Shown in pieces: positions 39,101 through 54,100 of a stretch of 64,000 bases of DNA (within the stretch, counting starts at the first letter, position 1; the number at the start of each line of letters is the position of its first letter). The stretch is from assembly GCA_002633005.1 (NCBI GenBank), contig NMRA01000293.1, positions 295,132 to 359,131 of the forward strand, read 5' to 3'. Origin of the DNA: Phoronis australis (taxonomy: Eukaryota; Phoronida; Phoronidae). The translations under genes and the position numbers were made by a program. The notes under the pieces are model-generated. The model searched no databases. It saw only the letters and a program-made list of their open reading frames with translations, and was not told the origin of the DNA.

Positions 39101-42100
39101 TTAATAATTTTGATTTAAAATCTTCATCATAGAGTGGTTCAAGTTGTCTTATTGAGGTCAGAACAGAAGCACTGTGGATCATGTCTAGATTGCACAAAGT
39201 AACAATTAATAAGAGCAAATAACATCAAAGACACCTGTTCCCTCCAGCCACCAAAAGTCTGACACCGGATTCTTAAACAATCACAGAATCAGAGATTTGA
39301 AGAAGTAAATAACTACAAACCAGCACTGCAATTATAGTACTGACAAATTTCTCCAAACAGATAAAGCTTATGTGTTCATTTATTTCACCCTTCTAGTTCC
39401 CCTTATCTAACCAGTTTTAGTTTGCTTTTTTCCCACTTGAAATTTTGATCGTCATATTTCAAGTTTATACGCTCTAACAGAAACATAATACACTGTGATA
39501 TTTCACTATCGCTTGATGTTATTACTTAATTCACAAGTTTCAAATTCAGTATCAACTGAGGTAACAAATCCACATCCGGCATGAAATAAAAATGCTCAAG
39601 TATTTCAGCCCATATACTAAACACAACACTCGTGAAGTAGAACCTGCCAAAGCCAAACATTCTGGTCATCCCAGGTAAGAAAGTACACAGGCAAGATTAT
39701 GGAAGGTCAGATGCACCACACTGGCCTCTAACTAAGGGACACGGAGAGAAGCAAGGATCAGAACCAATCAACAGGTGGCAACAGAAATGAGGTTGATATT
39801 TTCAAAGGCACGATGTTAAGGTCATAATTTCACACACCTGTTTGAGGTTCAAGGGAAAACTCCTTCCAACAAAAAAATTTATCATACACACAACAGCACA
39901 CCAGTCTATTTAAAAAACATAAAACCTATCAATAAAAAGATGTTGCATGTCTCTCTATTTTTAGATGACGGGATTAAAAATACTTGACCTCATTTCCATG
40001 TGTGCAAGTGAGTTTAGATCATTTTGATAGATGTGTTTCACATGCTCACTAGTGCTTTATGCTGAACTATGACATTAAGTCAAAGATCACAGTGGTTACT
40101 CAAAAAAATCAGAGTAAATGCAATATCACGGCATGGAAAATCTCAGTTGTAAGAGCAGAGGTATCAAAATAACTAGTACCAAAAGTGGGGTTGTGTTCCT
40201 TAAATGCAAGACATTTGCAAGTGAAGCTAGCACAACCATAATAGATGGTGATAAATCGCGTACACTTGTGTCATCTTGCTCTTTTCACCAGTGTCGAGCA
40301 TAGAATAACAGAAATTATTCTGTAGCAACAGAAAATACCACAACATTTCTAACACAACACTCGACGCTATGAAAATTGCCAGGTCGCATTTTGTGACCTA
40401 GCCAAAATCCTAGGTCACGTTTTCAAAATCTAGATCGCATTCATAAATTCCAGGTGGCAAAAATTTTCCCTGCCATTTTTACGCATAAAAATAGATTTTT
40501 TTTTAGTTCATCGAGAAAATGATTAGATTATACTCTTGCCTGTGGCGTTAAATACTCACAAATTTCTGGTTGCAAAATTGAGTTCTTACAAGCACATACA
40601 GTGTTTACTGTTCCATATGACCGCCAATGAAAGGCTCTAAAGAGCGCAAGGCTAGTTGTTGACATGAAAGTTGAATCAGTGCTCTCTAACAGACACGTGC
40701 ACTCGAGCAGCTAAGTTTGCACCATGAAACGTGCTATACGACTGTCATCAAAGTCGTTAAAGATTCAAACTAGCTCTGAGTGCAAACTCCCTCTAATTGT
40801 TCGCAACCGGAACTTTGCAACTTAACACGGCATTTGAAAAACATCTTGTGGAAAACATCCATGAAACGTTGCCCTAGCCGAATGACGTATTGATGCGCAG
40901 GAACAATTCAGTGCAAATTTCACAACAAAAAATGTGGGACTTGCGCTGTTTACATTTTCAACAATTAGTTTTCCATGAAATGAAGAGCCCGAAATGAATC
41001 CCGACTCCATGTGGGTTTCCACTGGGTAATTTGAGTTTGCTCCTCAATACCTTCCATGTACGGGAAACTAGGTCAATCACAAAACGACATGTGACCCCAC
41101 CATGCATGTTATTAGTGTTAACTTTCTATTGGAGGTATCAAACAAAGTCGGGTTGGTTTTTAAATATTGAAAAAAGGCGGGTTTTTTGAAAACTGAATTT
41201 GTTGTGTAGGAGAGTGTGACTCACTATATGGGCTGCAAGTCAATTTCAAACCATGCGCGGCCGCTTTTAGTGCACTATGATGGCGTTAGTCTGAACTGTG
41301 GGCACTTAATTGGAAATTCCCAAAAGTTGAGGGGGGACACTTAGTAAAGCAGTGAGCGCTCACTATGAAACACTTCAAAGGTAGTCAGTGGGCACATGCA
41401 TGAGCTACGATTTTGCTAGGCTAACTCCATCTAGTAGGGTGGTTTTGTGGCTATCGTTACTACCTACACTGTACCCTTTTTAGCCACTCGGAATAACTTT
41501 GTTTTAATTGTCCGTTTCAGGCAGAATAAATGTTCTTTCTATTTAAGTCTGAAAAGTTCACGGCGTGATCCAGTGAGCGAAAAATTGCGGGCAGTGTATG
41601 AGGGAAAGAATAAAAAGTTCGCTAACCACACATTTGCGTCTAACCGTTAAGTTGCAATAGACGGCATAGAACATCGGGTCTAGGGAACTATGACCTGGGA
41701 AACATCAGAATAGGAAAATATCAGTTCTTGGCTACATCGGTCCCAGGAATATTGTAAGCAGGGTCTTTTATAACCGCCGAGAATCTGAGTTCATTGTCAA
41801 ATAAACTGTTGGCACCCGGGCACTGAACAGAACCAAGCCAGTATACTCTTTTATTTAGGACTGTCGTTGTTATCTTTTGATGTGTAGCTTTGGAGTGGTG
41901 CACACGCGTAAGTTCAGACATTTGAATTGCTGGAGTAGGCCTACACTTTACGTTGGTAACATGTGAGTGCCCTGATATTGTGGATATTTGATGAGGATAT
42001 CCTACACGAACGAAAAATAAATGTTTTTCCACCACAAAGTTTGTTAAGTCGAACGTTCAATAATTAGAAGAAACACTACTGCTTTGTGACGTTTTATCAC

Positions 42101-45100
42101 GCGTTATCCCATAGTCCGAAACTTTCTTTGGCGCATCCGGAAATTTGCAAAAGCACTCAAAAATATTAGCCAATGAAACACATCAAAGTTCGATTTTGCA
42201 TTATCCCATGTTCACGTGACATGCTTACAGGTCATCCAGAGGACTGTTCTCGGTTAGTGTTCTCTTGAACTTGATTTTGCAACAACTAAATAATGGTCGG
42301 ATTCACACGAGTTGCCTTACATAACCAGGGCTTGGAATGACCAATGACAAAAAACGCGGAAACTTTTACAGCCCAAATCATGCCCGATAACCAGCCTTTG
42401 AAATGGTCAATGTGAACCTTTCCGCGACAAAAATCGGGAGGACTAAAAAAGAAAAAAAAAAAAAACGTTACCACCATCAGTAGCATGCGTCTGCGTCCTT
42501 TTAGCTCTCCCGTCCACTCCCAACCCACACAATTTTGGCTGCAGAGCGGTAGTATTTGTCGCCGCACTTAACAATAACACGAGCCGCCATTGAAAATCAC
42601 ACCACGCTTTACCCAGATGCCCCGGCAATGTTGACAATTTACGTTCCTCCGAAACATAAAGAGCAACTTCCGCTTTACGAGGTGAACGTCGTCTGCAACG
42701 CCGTGGTAAGAAAGGAATTTGCCGCGGAAATTTCATATCAAATCCGATTTTTTTACGCGGAAATATTATAAAAAAAAGCAGAAAGCACATTTCAAAAAAG
42801 CGGAAATCCGCGTTTCCGCGGAAAATTCCAAGCCCTGCATAACCCAAGTATCTGCCGAAAAGTATAAAAACTCTCAGCTCAAATACGTTGGAAAGCCCAG
42901 GTAGCATTTTTCAACTTGATAAGAGCTGGCCAAAATTTCAGCTCGCATTTCCAAACTTCAGGTCACATTTGCCACCTGCAGCTTGTTATGTCGAGTGCTA
43001 TTACAACTATGACAAACACTTCAACTCACCGCTCTGGCTAGTTGTGTGTAGTCAAGTCCCTCCAGGTGTCGCTGGTTACGATTACTGCCAACTAACACAC
43101 CACCTTGCGGTTCCACCCAACACTCTGTAATGAGTTGTAGTTCACCGTCAGCCTCAGTCGACTCTTCATCCCCATCATCTTCAGACACGCTATTGAAAAT
43201 AAGTGAGCAAAAGAAATCACATCAACTTCAGTAGAAGGCAGTGATTGAGCTTAACTTTTGCCACGAGTTAGTTACGGGAATTTTACTATTTTTGTTGCAA
43301 AAACATATGTGAATGTCAAAATAAAATCCAACATAATGAACACATTTATTCTCCACAAATAAATATTACAAAATTTACTATAATAGCTTTTCAGCACATT
43401 ATCCAGTCTCATTTATATGCCACACTTGGAGGTATTTGACACTTCTAATGACCAATGAGATAAATCACCCGAGAAGACTTGCATGTAAAATGCACGTTAA
43501 TTGTGTATGCAGGGCAACTCTCCCTTCATAGCATTTTATACTTAGTTTGTTTTAATTTGAGTATCTTCAGATTTAACCGAGTATGATTACATCAGTTACT
43601 GTACAAGAGAGCATTAAATGCCACTTTATGCATTAGTGTTATGTTTATCAAAAGCACCATCAAGAGATACGACTCTGCAGGTAGAAGTCCACAATGGTGA
43701 TCAAGGACTGTGCGGATACAAAACGACCTTGCATTTACAATTAGGAAACACTTTCACCTGGAGGCAGCTCAGTTAAGCGAATGAACTAACCTTTCCTTCG
43801 TTGTGGACATCTGAGGTGGAAATAGAATATACTGTACAACAGACTGGTAGAGCTCATAGTTAGATGCAGATTTGGGACAGTCAGTGTCACTGGGGATCTG
43901 TAAAAAATATAGTGTGCAACAGGTTGGTAGTGCTTATAGTTAGACACAGACTTGGGACAGTCATTGTCACTGGGGAACTGTAACAGAATATAGTTTGCAA
44001 CAGGCTGGTAGTGCTTATAGTTAGGCACAGACTTGGGACAGTCATGAAAAATTGTCTGACGATGCAGAGGCAAATGTAAAAACTTCTAAGTTGGCACTTG
44101 GGCACACAGATAAATGTATCGAAAAGTTATGGTCGGCCATTGTCACATTCATAGGAAAACGCTTGCCACAATTTCACAAAGAATTTAGGATTAGGGACAT
44201 AAAGCTGCCGATGCAAAAACACAAAATTGCCAATATGGGACCACAGCTGTCCAGCCCATCCTAAAATCAATGTCAGCTATGGTTTTCTCAGAAGGAACAT
44301 GTCTGTCAATTTTTGAACGGCTAAGCAAATAGTGAGGTGGACTTGAGAATAACAAAAATGGTCACTTAGTGAATCTGGCACAAGGGTGCGACACAATAGT
44401 TGGACACGTTTGAAAACCAATGCCAATCATGGTCTTCTCATCAGGACCACATCTACCCATAACTTTTCATAATGATCCTTTGAACGGTTTGGCTGCAAAT
44501 GAAAAGATGTATCCAGCTTAGCAGCACATGAGTTCTACAAAACCTTCCCAAGTTTGTTTTCTGGGATGTGCACACAATTTTTGACACCCATAGATTAAAA
44601 ATATTGGATTCCATACTTATGAACCGTGTTGAATAAGCAGCTCACAGGTGTGCTCTGCAGAATCACAGGTGTCCTCTGCACGCTGGCTCTCTATCTTAGT
44701 GCCTCTCACTCCATCCGAATTTCATGCTTTTACTATTGACTTGCACCTGAATGCGTTGTGATGTTTTCTGATCTGCTTTTATTCCTGTCATTTTATTTTT
44801 GCCTCAAGATGGGACATCATCAGTCTCGAAATATAGCAGTTAATTTGTATATTGTTGTTATGTCTTTGTTCACTGGAGAATCGAAAAATATACCGAGAGT
44901 TCCAAGGAGTATACCTAAAAGCTGCCAACCGACAATGTGTATGCAACAAATATTATGAAGAATAGTATAAACGGACTTTAATTTAAGAATAAGAAAGGCA
45001 CCATTTACGCAACTGGTGCATTTCAAATGATAAGAACAAAACTTACTCCCATCTGCACCTCTAGAAACATGTTGGTGATTCCTAACGATGTGTCCGCATA

Positions 45101-48100
45101 GTGAAATCCTTCTTGTAGCCTCAGTCTGCAAGGAGATAATATCAAAATGTTGTTATTATTGACTGGTTGTTTGTCCATTGTCATTCAAGTCATTGTTACC
45201 ATTGGGCATAAATGAAGTGTGGATTAAAATTACATAAAAATACAGACTCAATTTGATTTTCGATTATTAGCCAGCTTAACAGAACAAAATGTAGCTTTAA
45301 GACACAACTAAAAATTCTAACAGTAACAAAACAGTATGGGAATTACATATTAGAATAAAACAAGTCACAGAATAACACAAGAATATACAGTAGTCACTCA
45401 CTTAGCTATGGTAGACAGTATCTTGCCAAGGGCCGGCAGACTACTGTGCCCCACACTTCCATTGTTGAATGACCAGACCCATCGCTGATGGTACAAGTAG
45501 CGCGACAGAGTGTTGAACACAGACGACAAAGGCTTGCTGGTGTCGGCAGCAGAGTGGAACAGCTCTTCTCTACTGGGCAGTTCCAGCTGGAGGAAGTTAC
45601 GAGGGAGACGCTCGTACCTGGCAACATCAATATGCTTTATAATTCACATGACTTTTTTACCTTTTCAGTTTTTATCGCAGAAAACAGAGATAATATATAT
45701 TCGAAAATGAAAAAGACAAAAACATAATCCGCAACCAATCATCCATCAGTTATTACACTGGGACACATGGTTATTTCAGTACTGTACTAAAACTTGTATT
45801 GAATATATTTGCATTTTACAATAATCGTATCCTTGATGAAAGAAAACTACAAATTGTATTAATGACTAACTTGTGTAGAGAACACCCACTTGTCATCTTT
45901 CGTGCCATACATGCTCTAAAGTGAGTATTCGCAGAAAGTTTTTTTTTCAAATATACTGTTGTAGTTTGATCATTGTAAAACAGACAAAAACACATTTGAT
46001 AAAGAATACAGTAAGGGCTGTTCCAGCAAAATCTGTATGGGAGGGGGGAAGGCACTTTTATTTCGTACCCACCGCCCATATTTTTCATTTATTTCTCCAA
46101 CCAATGACCCATAATTTTTTAATTATTTTAATAGGTTAAAATATAAAATCCAACACTTGCAAACAAATTGCCTCCAGGAGGACCTGTTAATAACTTAGAT
46201 GATTGACAGACAAGAACTAGTTGTCTTGCCCAATATTGTCAAAAACTAAAGTAGCCTGTGAGCAATACTTTTGGCAGCCATCAGGTGTCTCTTTTCACCA
46301 TGTGTCTATAATTTCAATGAACATTTTTTCAATTATAAGGATCTATGAATCTCAAACTGTCTCCACGAACTCTTTTATACTTCTATGTGAAGTGAATATT
46401 GGAACTTGTTTATCTTACTCCTCCTACTTTTTATTTAAAAATCATCAATTTTCTTGTATGTGTTAACACCAGTTTAGTGTTGCATTTTACCTTTATATGT
46501 TTAGAGTTCCTTTATGGATTTTCTTGAAATTTGGCAGTTTTCTATTATGGATGTGGCAACTCCTTTCCATTCTCGGACGGGTTCGATGTATTCTAGGTGA
46601 TCTAATGGCTGTGTTATGATACTAATGAACTACCCTAGAAGCAGTCATTTTAAATAATAAGCTGTTAGCTTCTAGGGTAGTTCATTAGTATCATAACACA
46701 GCCATTAGATCACCTAGAATACATCGAACCCGTCCGAGAATGGAAAGGAGTTGCCACATCCATAATAGAAAACTGCCAAATTTCAAGAACACCCATAAAG
46801 GAACTCTAAACATATAAAGGTAAAATGTAAAAAATCAAATTGCCACTAGGCACAACGCTAGTCGGACCTATCCCAAAGAAGTCATCATCCGTTGGCACTT
46901 TCATCGGAACCACTTCAAAATTTCACAAAGATCATGCAAAGGGTTAAGGAGATACAGCCAAGGGCACCAAAAAATTGCCACTAGGGGGTGTTTTCAGAAA
47001 ATGGAAAGGCATCGTTGTCTCCTTAACAAAAACTTATTTGCTAAAAATCATGAAAATCATACAACAAACCCAAGAGATATTTAAGGTAAACCTTAAAAAA
47101 TAAAATTGCCAGAAGAGAGAACAGAAGTGGTAGGAACGATCCGAAACTCGTCCTCATCCATTGCCAGCTTCATGGAAAGACAATAGCCAAATCTCATTAA
47201 GATTCTGCAAGGGGGTTTACGAGATACAGCAGCTGATGCTGGACAGAAATATATGCAAATACATAAACTCATATGTTTGTGTGAGTGCATATCAGTGGAG
47301 CTTGCTTCCTTATTGAGCTTTTTCGACGGAGAGCCATAAACTTTTTGAAACCACTATTATATCATGAGTACCAAGCATACTGAACGATCTACCTGAGTAA
47401 TATCTTCTCAACTGGCTTGGCTAGCAGTATACAGCACTTGATCTCTGACCAGTCTCTCTGCAAGGGGGCCCTCCAGGTTCCAGGCTCTGCCTCCACAATG
47501 GCAGTCCGTCGCCTGCCTTTATTCTGTGTCCCTCGCTGGGGAAAATTGAGGTCGGCAAGCAATCCCTTCAGCTGGTTTACTATCTGTTAAAGCATACAAA
47601 TCTGACATAAATTATTGATGTTTACAACCTTGATATACACTGTTACATAAATTTGCCCTAATTATCACACTGGGTATTCTGTCCAGTTGCCACAGTCAAC
47701 CAATTGATTACGTGACCTGGTACAGCATGCCTAAACACTGTTTTTTACCTACTAAAAGTTTACTATGTTGGGTTCTGATATCAAAAAAAGAATTGCCTGC
47801 TGTTCAAAGCCTGAATTGCATCAGGCGTACGCAGGCCACATAGGTCGGACCCACTACACAAAACACTTGATTTGAAGCTCATGAGAACCCTCTTGCGTGT
47901 ATAGTCATTAGGTTATTTTTGAGAAAGGAAGCAAAGGCCATAGCTATGTAGGCCCATTCATCTACTATAGACGGTTGGCATTTGAACCAAGCTACTGAGC
48001 ATGTGCAAAGACTGCGTCCATAGCCACAAATGATGCCGTTTTTCAAGTCGTCAAACTTAACCTTCTACCCGGAACGATCAGTGATTCCTCACAGCAAGTC

Positions 48101-51100
48101 TCAATTGTCATCTCCTATTCACTTCTGTAGCAATACAATAAGGTCCAGTAATATCGTAGACCAAACGTCCACTGCAGAAGTTGCATCCACACATCATGTA
48201 TAGAATCTGACAAACGTCCAGTCAAGCGGCTGTTGCTTCCCCCTCACTTTGAGGTGACAAAAATCCACAGCCAGTATGGCACATTCCTCTGTTCTTGATG
48301 CCAGGGATTTGCTCCAAGTAATTCGTACGGCTAATGTCCGCAGCCACAATTGCTTTCTCTTGTCCTGTCATCTCATTTTGATATTTACCCCACAAAGTAG
48401 AATAATTCTCCAGAACAAGTGTTCGCAGCATAAGTTGTTTTATCACACCGGGCCTAATGGGGGGCTACTCAAGAGATAAAAAGTCAACTGTTTGAGTTCT
48501 GACATCCACGTCTGAGTTTGAGCTCCACAGCTAATCTAATCTCGTATTTGCCACATTGAACACTGTACAGATTTTGTTGTGAGAGAAGCTGCGTACCTAT
48601 GGACAACGTCAGTCAGTGGTCACAGCTAAAACTAGAGCATTAAGCAAAGCTAGGTACAGCTACTGCTGCTAACCACACCAGACACCACACAACAGCCTGT
48701 GGTCAAACCACCAACACATGCATTCTGATGTTAAGGTCTGAATCAATAAAGTGATGTTTCGGCATTTATATAAAGGAGCAGGAAACCTAAAGCAGGCAGC
48801 CATTAAAGCATCAAAGAAGACATTGATAATCGTTTGAAATACCTGCACATTTCACTTTGCTGACCACAATAACAATACCTTGTTTCTCTCATGCTCAGGA
48901 GTGCCGCCCAGAAAAGCGACGCGAAGTACAACACAGGGTGGTTTGGAAGCTACTCTCATCAGGTAGAATGAAGTGGGGGGCTTGTCAGGCTCACTGAAAA
49001 CATCAACAAGGTGAATCATAAGACAATGAAGCAGAAATCTAATCCCTGCGAGTCAGTAATGAATACATCAACTGAGTATTACATTATTCTCTATTTTGCA
49101 ACCACTTTAACTGAAACTTTCACAACATAAATTGACTTCTGAGGTCATAAAATCTAACTAAAGAACTAATAGACATTTTCTAATATAGCAGTGATATGAT
49201 GAAATGTTCGCCTCATTTCCAGATGGTAATGGGGTAGTTGGTGAAGAGCGTTCTGCATTAATTTTTTGTACAAATTTCATGCCGCAGTGATATCTTCAAT
49301 TGCCACTGTTGTGCAGTACAATATTCACAAACTATTCACACAAAAGTGTGGGTGAATTAAAGAAATTTTGTTTTGTCCCAGTCAACTGGACTCGTAACAC
49401 CAGAATTCGAAATTGGGTGAACAAAAAATGTGTTTGTGCTCCCACAAAGCTAGAGTTGTGAGTAGAATGTTTCCTATTATAACATGCAAATCATCAGTTC
49501 TGAGTTTATTGCAAACTTTTCTCTATTCTGTAGTTATACATCACTAATCAATCAAAAACTGGAGTGTGTTCAATCTACACATCATACAGAGGTATTTACT
49601 AGGTCCAAATCACAACACTTCATATCGGTGTCACCAACACAGGTTATAAACAGGTTGAAGTGATTTGGTAAAAAGACTGTCGATAAAGTTGGTTTATGTT
49701 CGCCTTAAGTGTTAATTCTGTACATAGGTGTCTCAGAAATAGCAAATCACAGCTCAGGTATACACGTTTAGACATAAGATAGTCCAAAAGTTGCGACATA
49801 AAACCTCACAGTTCAGCAAAAGCAAAACTCTACCTGAAGAATAGCTTGATGTAGGACTGGTTCTCAAGCAGGACAAATGTGCTGAAGTTCTTGAGCAAAA
49901 CATTGAGTGAGGTAAGGGCCTGCCTACACTGAATGACACTGAACCTGCCACTGGCACTGGGGATGTGTAGATATTTGGGAGGGGGGCGGTCATGCTCCAG
50001 TACCAGTCCAATACGGTGGCTGTGCATCCATTTCTGCCTAAAATACCCAACACAAGTCATCAAGTCAGTCAGCGATATCTGGATTGCAAACTGCAATTAG
50101 GCCGATTATGGAGCCTTTATGGCAATGAGTCTCGAATTTCAAATGTACATCATTACTATCAGGGGCCTCAATCATCTGAGGGGAAAGGTGCCTGTGACTA
50201 CTTCCCCATCACCATCAACAGCACCCCATACCCCAGTTGGAAGCCGACAGGCTATGCCTCAAGTAGCCAAAACTAACATTCTGTGCTCTTTCAAATTGTC
50301 ACCTGTCTGAGTTACATGTGATTCGAACCTTGAGGGTAATTTTTGGGCCTCATGAGGGGAATTTCGCGTGATTTCTTCAATTATATATTTCAGAAGGCAA
50401 TGGGGCTGATATTCGATCCCAAAATCAAGGAATTGAGGGCCCTGACTATACTTTTTGTCACTTCATTATCAAATGTTTTACTAGGTGCTATATAATGTTA
50501 CCGTAGCTTTCCAGTACTAAAAGTATTTAACACCAGAAGTATTTTAATACTTATACAAATGCTAAGTAGTGTTAAAAACTTTGACTTCACTTGGACGTGT
50601 TCCATAGATGCTAAGTGTGATAACATGCATTGCTTGTAAGGCATGGCGATATCTCATGAAGACTCATGCTATCTTATTTTCTTGCAAGAAACTTGCTACA
50701 CAGAACGCAGCCCTTATTCGGCTTTACCGCCTAAATTGAAAGTGACTCCCTTTTCCAGAACGCACAAGTCAACACTGCTCAGTGGATATTAGTTAACTCT
50801 GTGACATCACATCAAAAGGTGGAGCTGTGAGTGAAACATGGACATTAATCTCCAATCCCTTTAGCAAATGTATCAATGTTTTGTAAATTTACAATTACAC
50901 TGCACTTTGTGCAAGTGAATGACTGACAAGTACCCACCAGACATTTGGATCCAAGTTAACAATCCTTCTCCAGAATGTGGCAAACTGTGCTAAAACGGAA
51001 TCCCTATAAAATGTAAAAGAAGTCAGTGAATTTTACATAAAATAAAATAAAATACAAAATAAAAGCACATTCATGACTGAACCTCTGATAAACAGCAATT

Positions 51101-54100
51101 TACAGCAACTTTCAAGTAAGATGTAATCTTGATGTGAAATTGAAATTTGTATCACACTCAATTGAAACAAAGAAATTACCAACGTATTGAATGAAAACAG
51201 TCAAACTTGGAAAGGCAGACGACAAGTCCTATGATTTTCTGATTTACTACTTATCAACTACAAATACGCTGGATATTCTTTAAGGCCACAAAGATTAAGT
51301 CCAGTGATGGTGATGGCTATTTCAAAGCCGATTCGATAGGAGACAAAATTCCTACCTACGCTATGACAAACAATAGTTTACCTGGACGACTGCTGTAGAG
51401 ACAGAACTGGGCTGGTTGAGTTTGGAGGGATGTAGAACAGAGGTACCCCACTGCGCACAGACTCTGGGATAGTGTAGTAGACTGGGTTGGAGGAGAAAGA
51501 CTCAAGATGTTGAAGGAACCGGTCCGTCTGTGACAGTCTGAAAAAATGACAAATAGCGCCATGTTATTGGTTCACCTGCCTGGTATTGCAAAATCAGACC
51601 TGTCCAACAACACGAAGACTAGCACCCTAATGGTTCATTGGCCATGTCATCGTTTTGGACAATGAAAGCATGCAGCAGTTCAGCGATCATTTACATAAGT
51701 GTTCATTCTACAATGTCTCAGCTACTGAGGGAATTCTTTAACCACTCTTCAACAAGTCATGTGAACAGACTTCACAAGACCATGAATGGAACAAACACAA
51801 ACTACATTACAAAACTATTTATTATATTTTTGGTCCAACAACTACTTTGGATCAAAAGTAAACAATGCTTTCACCAAAATTTGTAAACTACAAGGTCAAC
51901 AGACATACGTAAACGAATAAAGAATAAAAAATAATCAAATTAGCTATATAAAATGCATGATTCTGCATCCAGAGAAACAGCAAAAAATTTTTGGTGGCTT
52001 TCTGCTTCACACCTTTCCCACCGATGTAATTTCTGTTTTATAATTTATTGGATATTTATTAACACCCAATCCCTACAAAGTGACATCCAAATAAACTTAC
52101 TTGTTCAGAGTTAAAATAGAGTCTTTGAATTAAAATTCACATAAATTTCCATGCAGTTATTTCAGTGTCTACATTTCAAAATCCTACATAGCAGAGCATT
52201 TAGTGAATTTACAAATCCAGTATTTCCAAAACCCAACAATAGCTGATCCCTCAAACTCACCCCTGCAGAGCCATCCAGAACCGCTTGACCATAGCGCCTC
52301 TGTAGGGACTCTTGAACGGTTGTTTCCTAGGGCAGGTCACATCGTGCAGAAACTCATAGCCACCTTCACTATACACCTCAATATGAGTCTGGAGACTGGA
52401 AACAGAATGACGATGTTAATATCCTTCACTACATAGCTACAAACGTGTAGATGCTGAAAGCCAACATATTTAGGATTAATTACAAAATAAAACAACCCAT
52501 TCATTACTGTTTTTTCTGGCTCCAATGATTCATTCCTATGGCATTTCTAGAGAAATTCCACATGAAAGCACAAATGTCAAAATCTGACGAACAATAAAAT
52601 CTTGCCAAGTTTGGTCTCAATATGGCGAATAAGTAAAATTTCTTCTTTTGATTTTTTCATAAAAGACAAGTAATACCAAATAAATATTTGACCATATTAG
52701 ACATCATCGTTGCTGCTACACTTATTTCACTTCATGGATGTAACCCAACTTGTATGTCGACACTTGATGTCTTATTGTTTATAACCTGATGATGTCTAAT
52801 GAACAGACAAATTGTCAAATCATAAGTATGAACTTTTTCATTGTGCGGCGATTGTCTGTTTTCTGATTTCTATTTCCCCCGTCACTTACACACTAGAGCT
52901 AAGAGGCCAAGAGGATACGGCAACATACTCAATGTTGATGCCATGTCGCCATGGCAACACCAGCTTCACCTCAATCTGATTTCCACCTGAAAATAAAGAA
53001 GCAGACAATATGGCTGACAACTGAATTTATATTCTTATTCAAAAAATTTCCATAAAAGTATACAGTTAAGTAAAATTTAGTCTATGATTCGATAGTTTGT
53101 ACTGTGTAAATGTAATAAAACAACTTTTGGTTAAAGTTTCCAATATTTCCAGAAAAGTAATTAGCATTTGAAAGACAAAAAAATGACAATTTAAGCAATT
53201 ATTTTGGGGTGAAAAAGTGTAGTATTAGCGTAGAGTCAGTATCACTGTTTACCTTTAGTTATGGACACATGTTTAATAGTGTATCCCTCACGTAACCTGA
53301 CAGACATGACACTAGCAATGCTGGCATGAATATTCTCCTCCAGGTGTTTCTTCCTCAACACTGGTGATGCCCAGATTTGTTTGTCAGGCAGTAAAGTGGA
53401 AATTTGTCTGTGATATAGAAAAAATATGTTACTATCTAGCCACACGCACAAGATGTGACATCATAATTAGAAGACATGATTGTGTGCACAAGAGGATTAA
53501 ACAGGACCTAATCCGACTTAAGAATAGTAGATTTCAATAGCTCTACGTCAAACAATGTAATGGAAAAAAAGAATATTTAACAAAGGAACTCTATTAGTCA
53601 GCCCTACTGTGAATAATTAAAGTGAGCTATCAACAGACAATATTTGATTCTAAAAAAACTTCCATTGCACAAAACACGATTTTGGGAAATAAATTAAATA
53701 AAAAATTCTTCTAAGTCAATGAATGGAAACCCATTTTATCAAAAGTTGCATATCTCATGTAGAATTCTAAATTTCAATAGACAAGTACCTCATGGAGTAG
53801 ATTATTTGTTTTGGCAACCTACTTTGAAATCCATGAGAACTCCTCATCCAGCATACTGAACACAAACTGGAAATTGTCGCAGTGGAACTCGTCTAATCCT
53901 TTTTGAAAGTTCCACAGCAGGAGTGCTTTATGATACATGTTCAGGGCCCGACTGTCATCAGACTGCAAATGAGAGAAGAACAAAAACTTCAAGTATAAAT
54001 ACAGCGAACAAAGTCGAAAACAAATTCAAACGAAGCTTAGTTTTCTTGAGAGACCATGGAGCAGAACACCTTTGTTTATTTTTTCTACGAAATCAGCCTG

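Larger units (their letters stand above)
15711..43029 (-). other. 27.3-kb SZT2 intron, rich in mobile elements
   Basis: Protein continuity across the gap (…LARA then [10 protein letters not shown], matching vertebrate …LHPRDAACIG) and matching phase 0 show that no SZT2 exon lies inside. Most other introns of this gene here are 0.2-3 kb. The mobile elements and minisatellites found inside are listed separately. No nested host gene could be demonstrated. Confidence 0.85.

Noticed and set aside
42451-42466. Poly(A) tract as evidence for a retroposed gene
   Set aside because: It is internal to the MITE and not preceded by any processed coding sequence.
42443-42907. 154-codon minus-strand frame at the MITE
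   Set aside because: It crosses the MITE end and a long homopolymer; composition is that of the transposon, not of a protein.
43786-44073. 95-codon minus-strand frame as a separate gene
   Set aside because: It is SZT2 exon 18 with its duplicated fragments read through; the 80-base period and SZT2 splice phases explain it.
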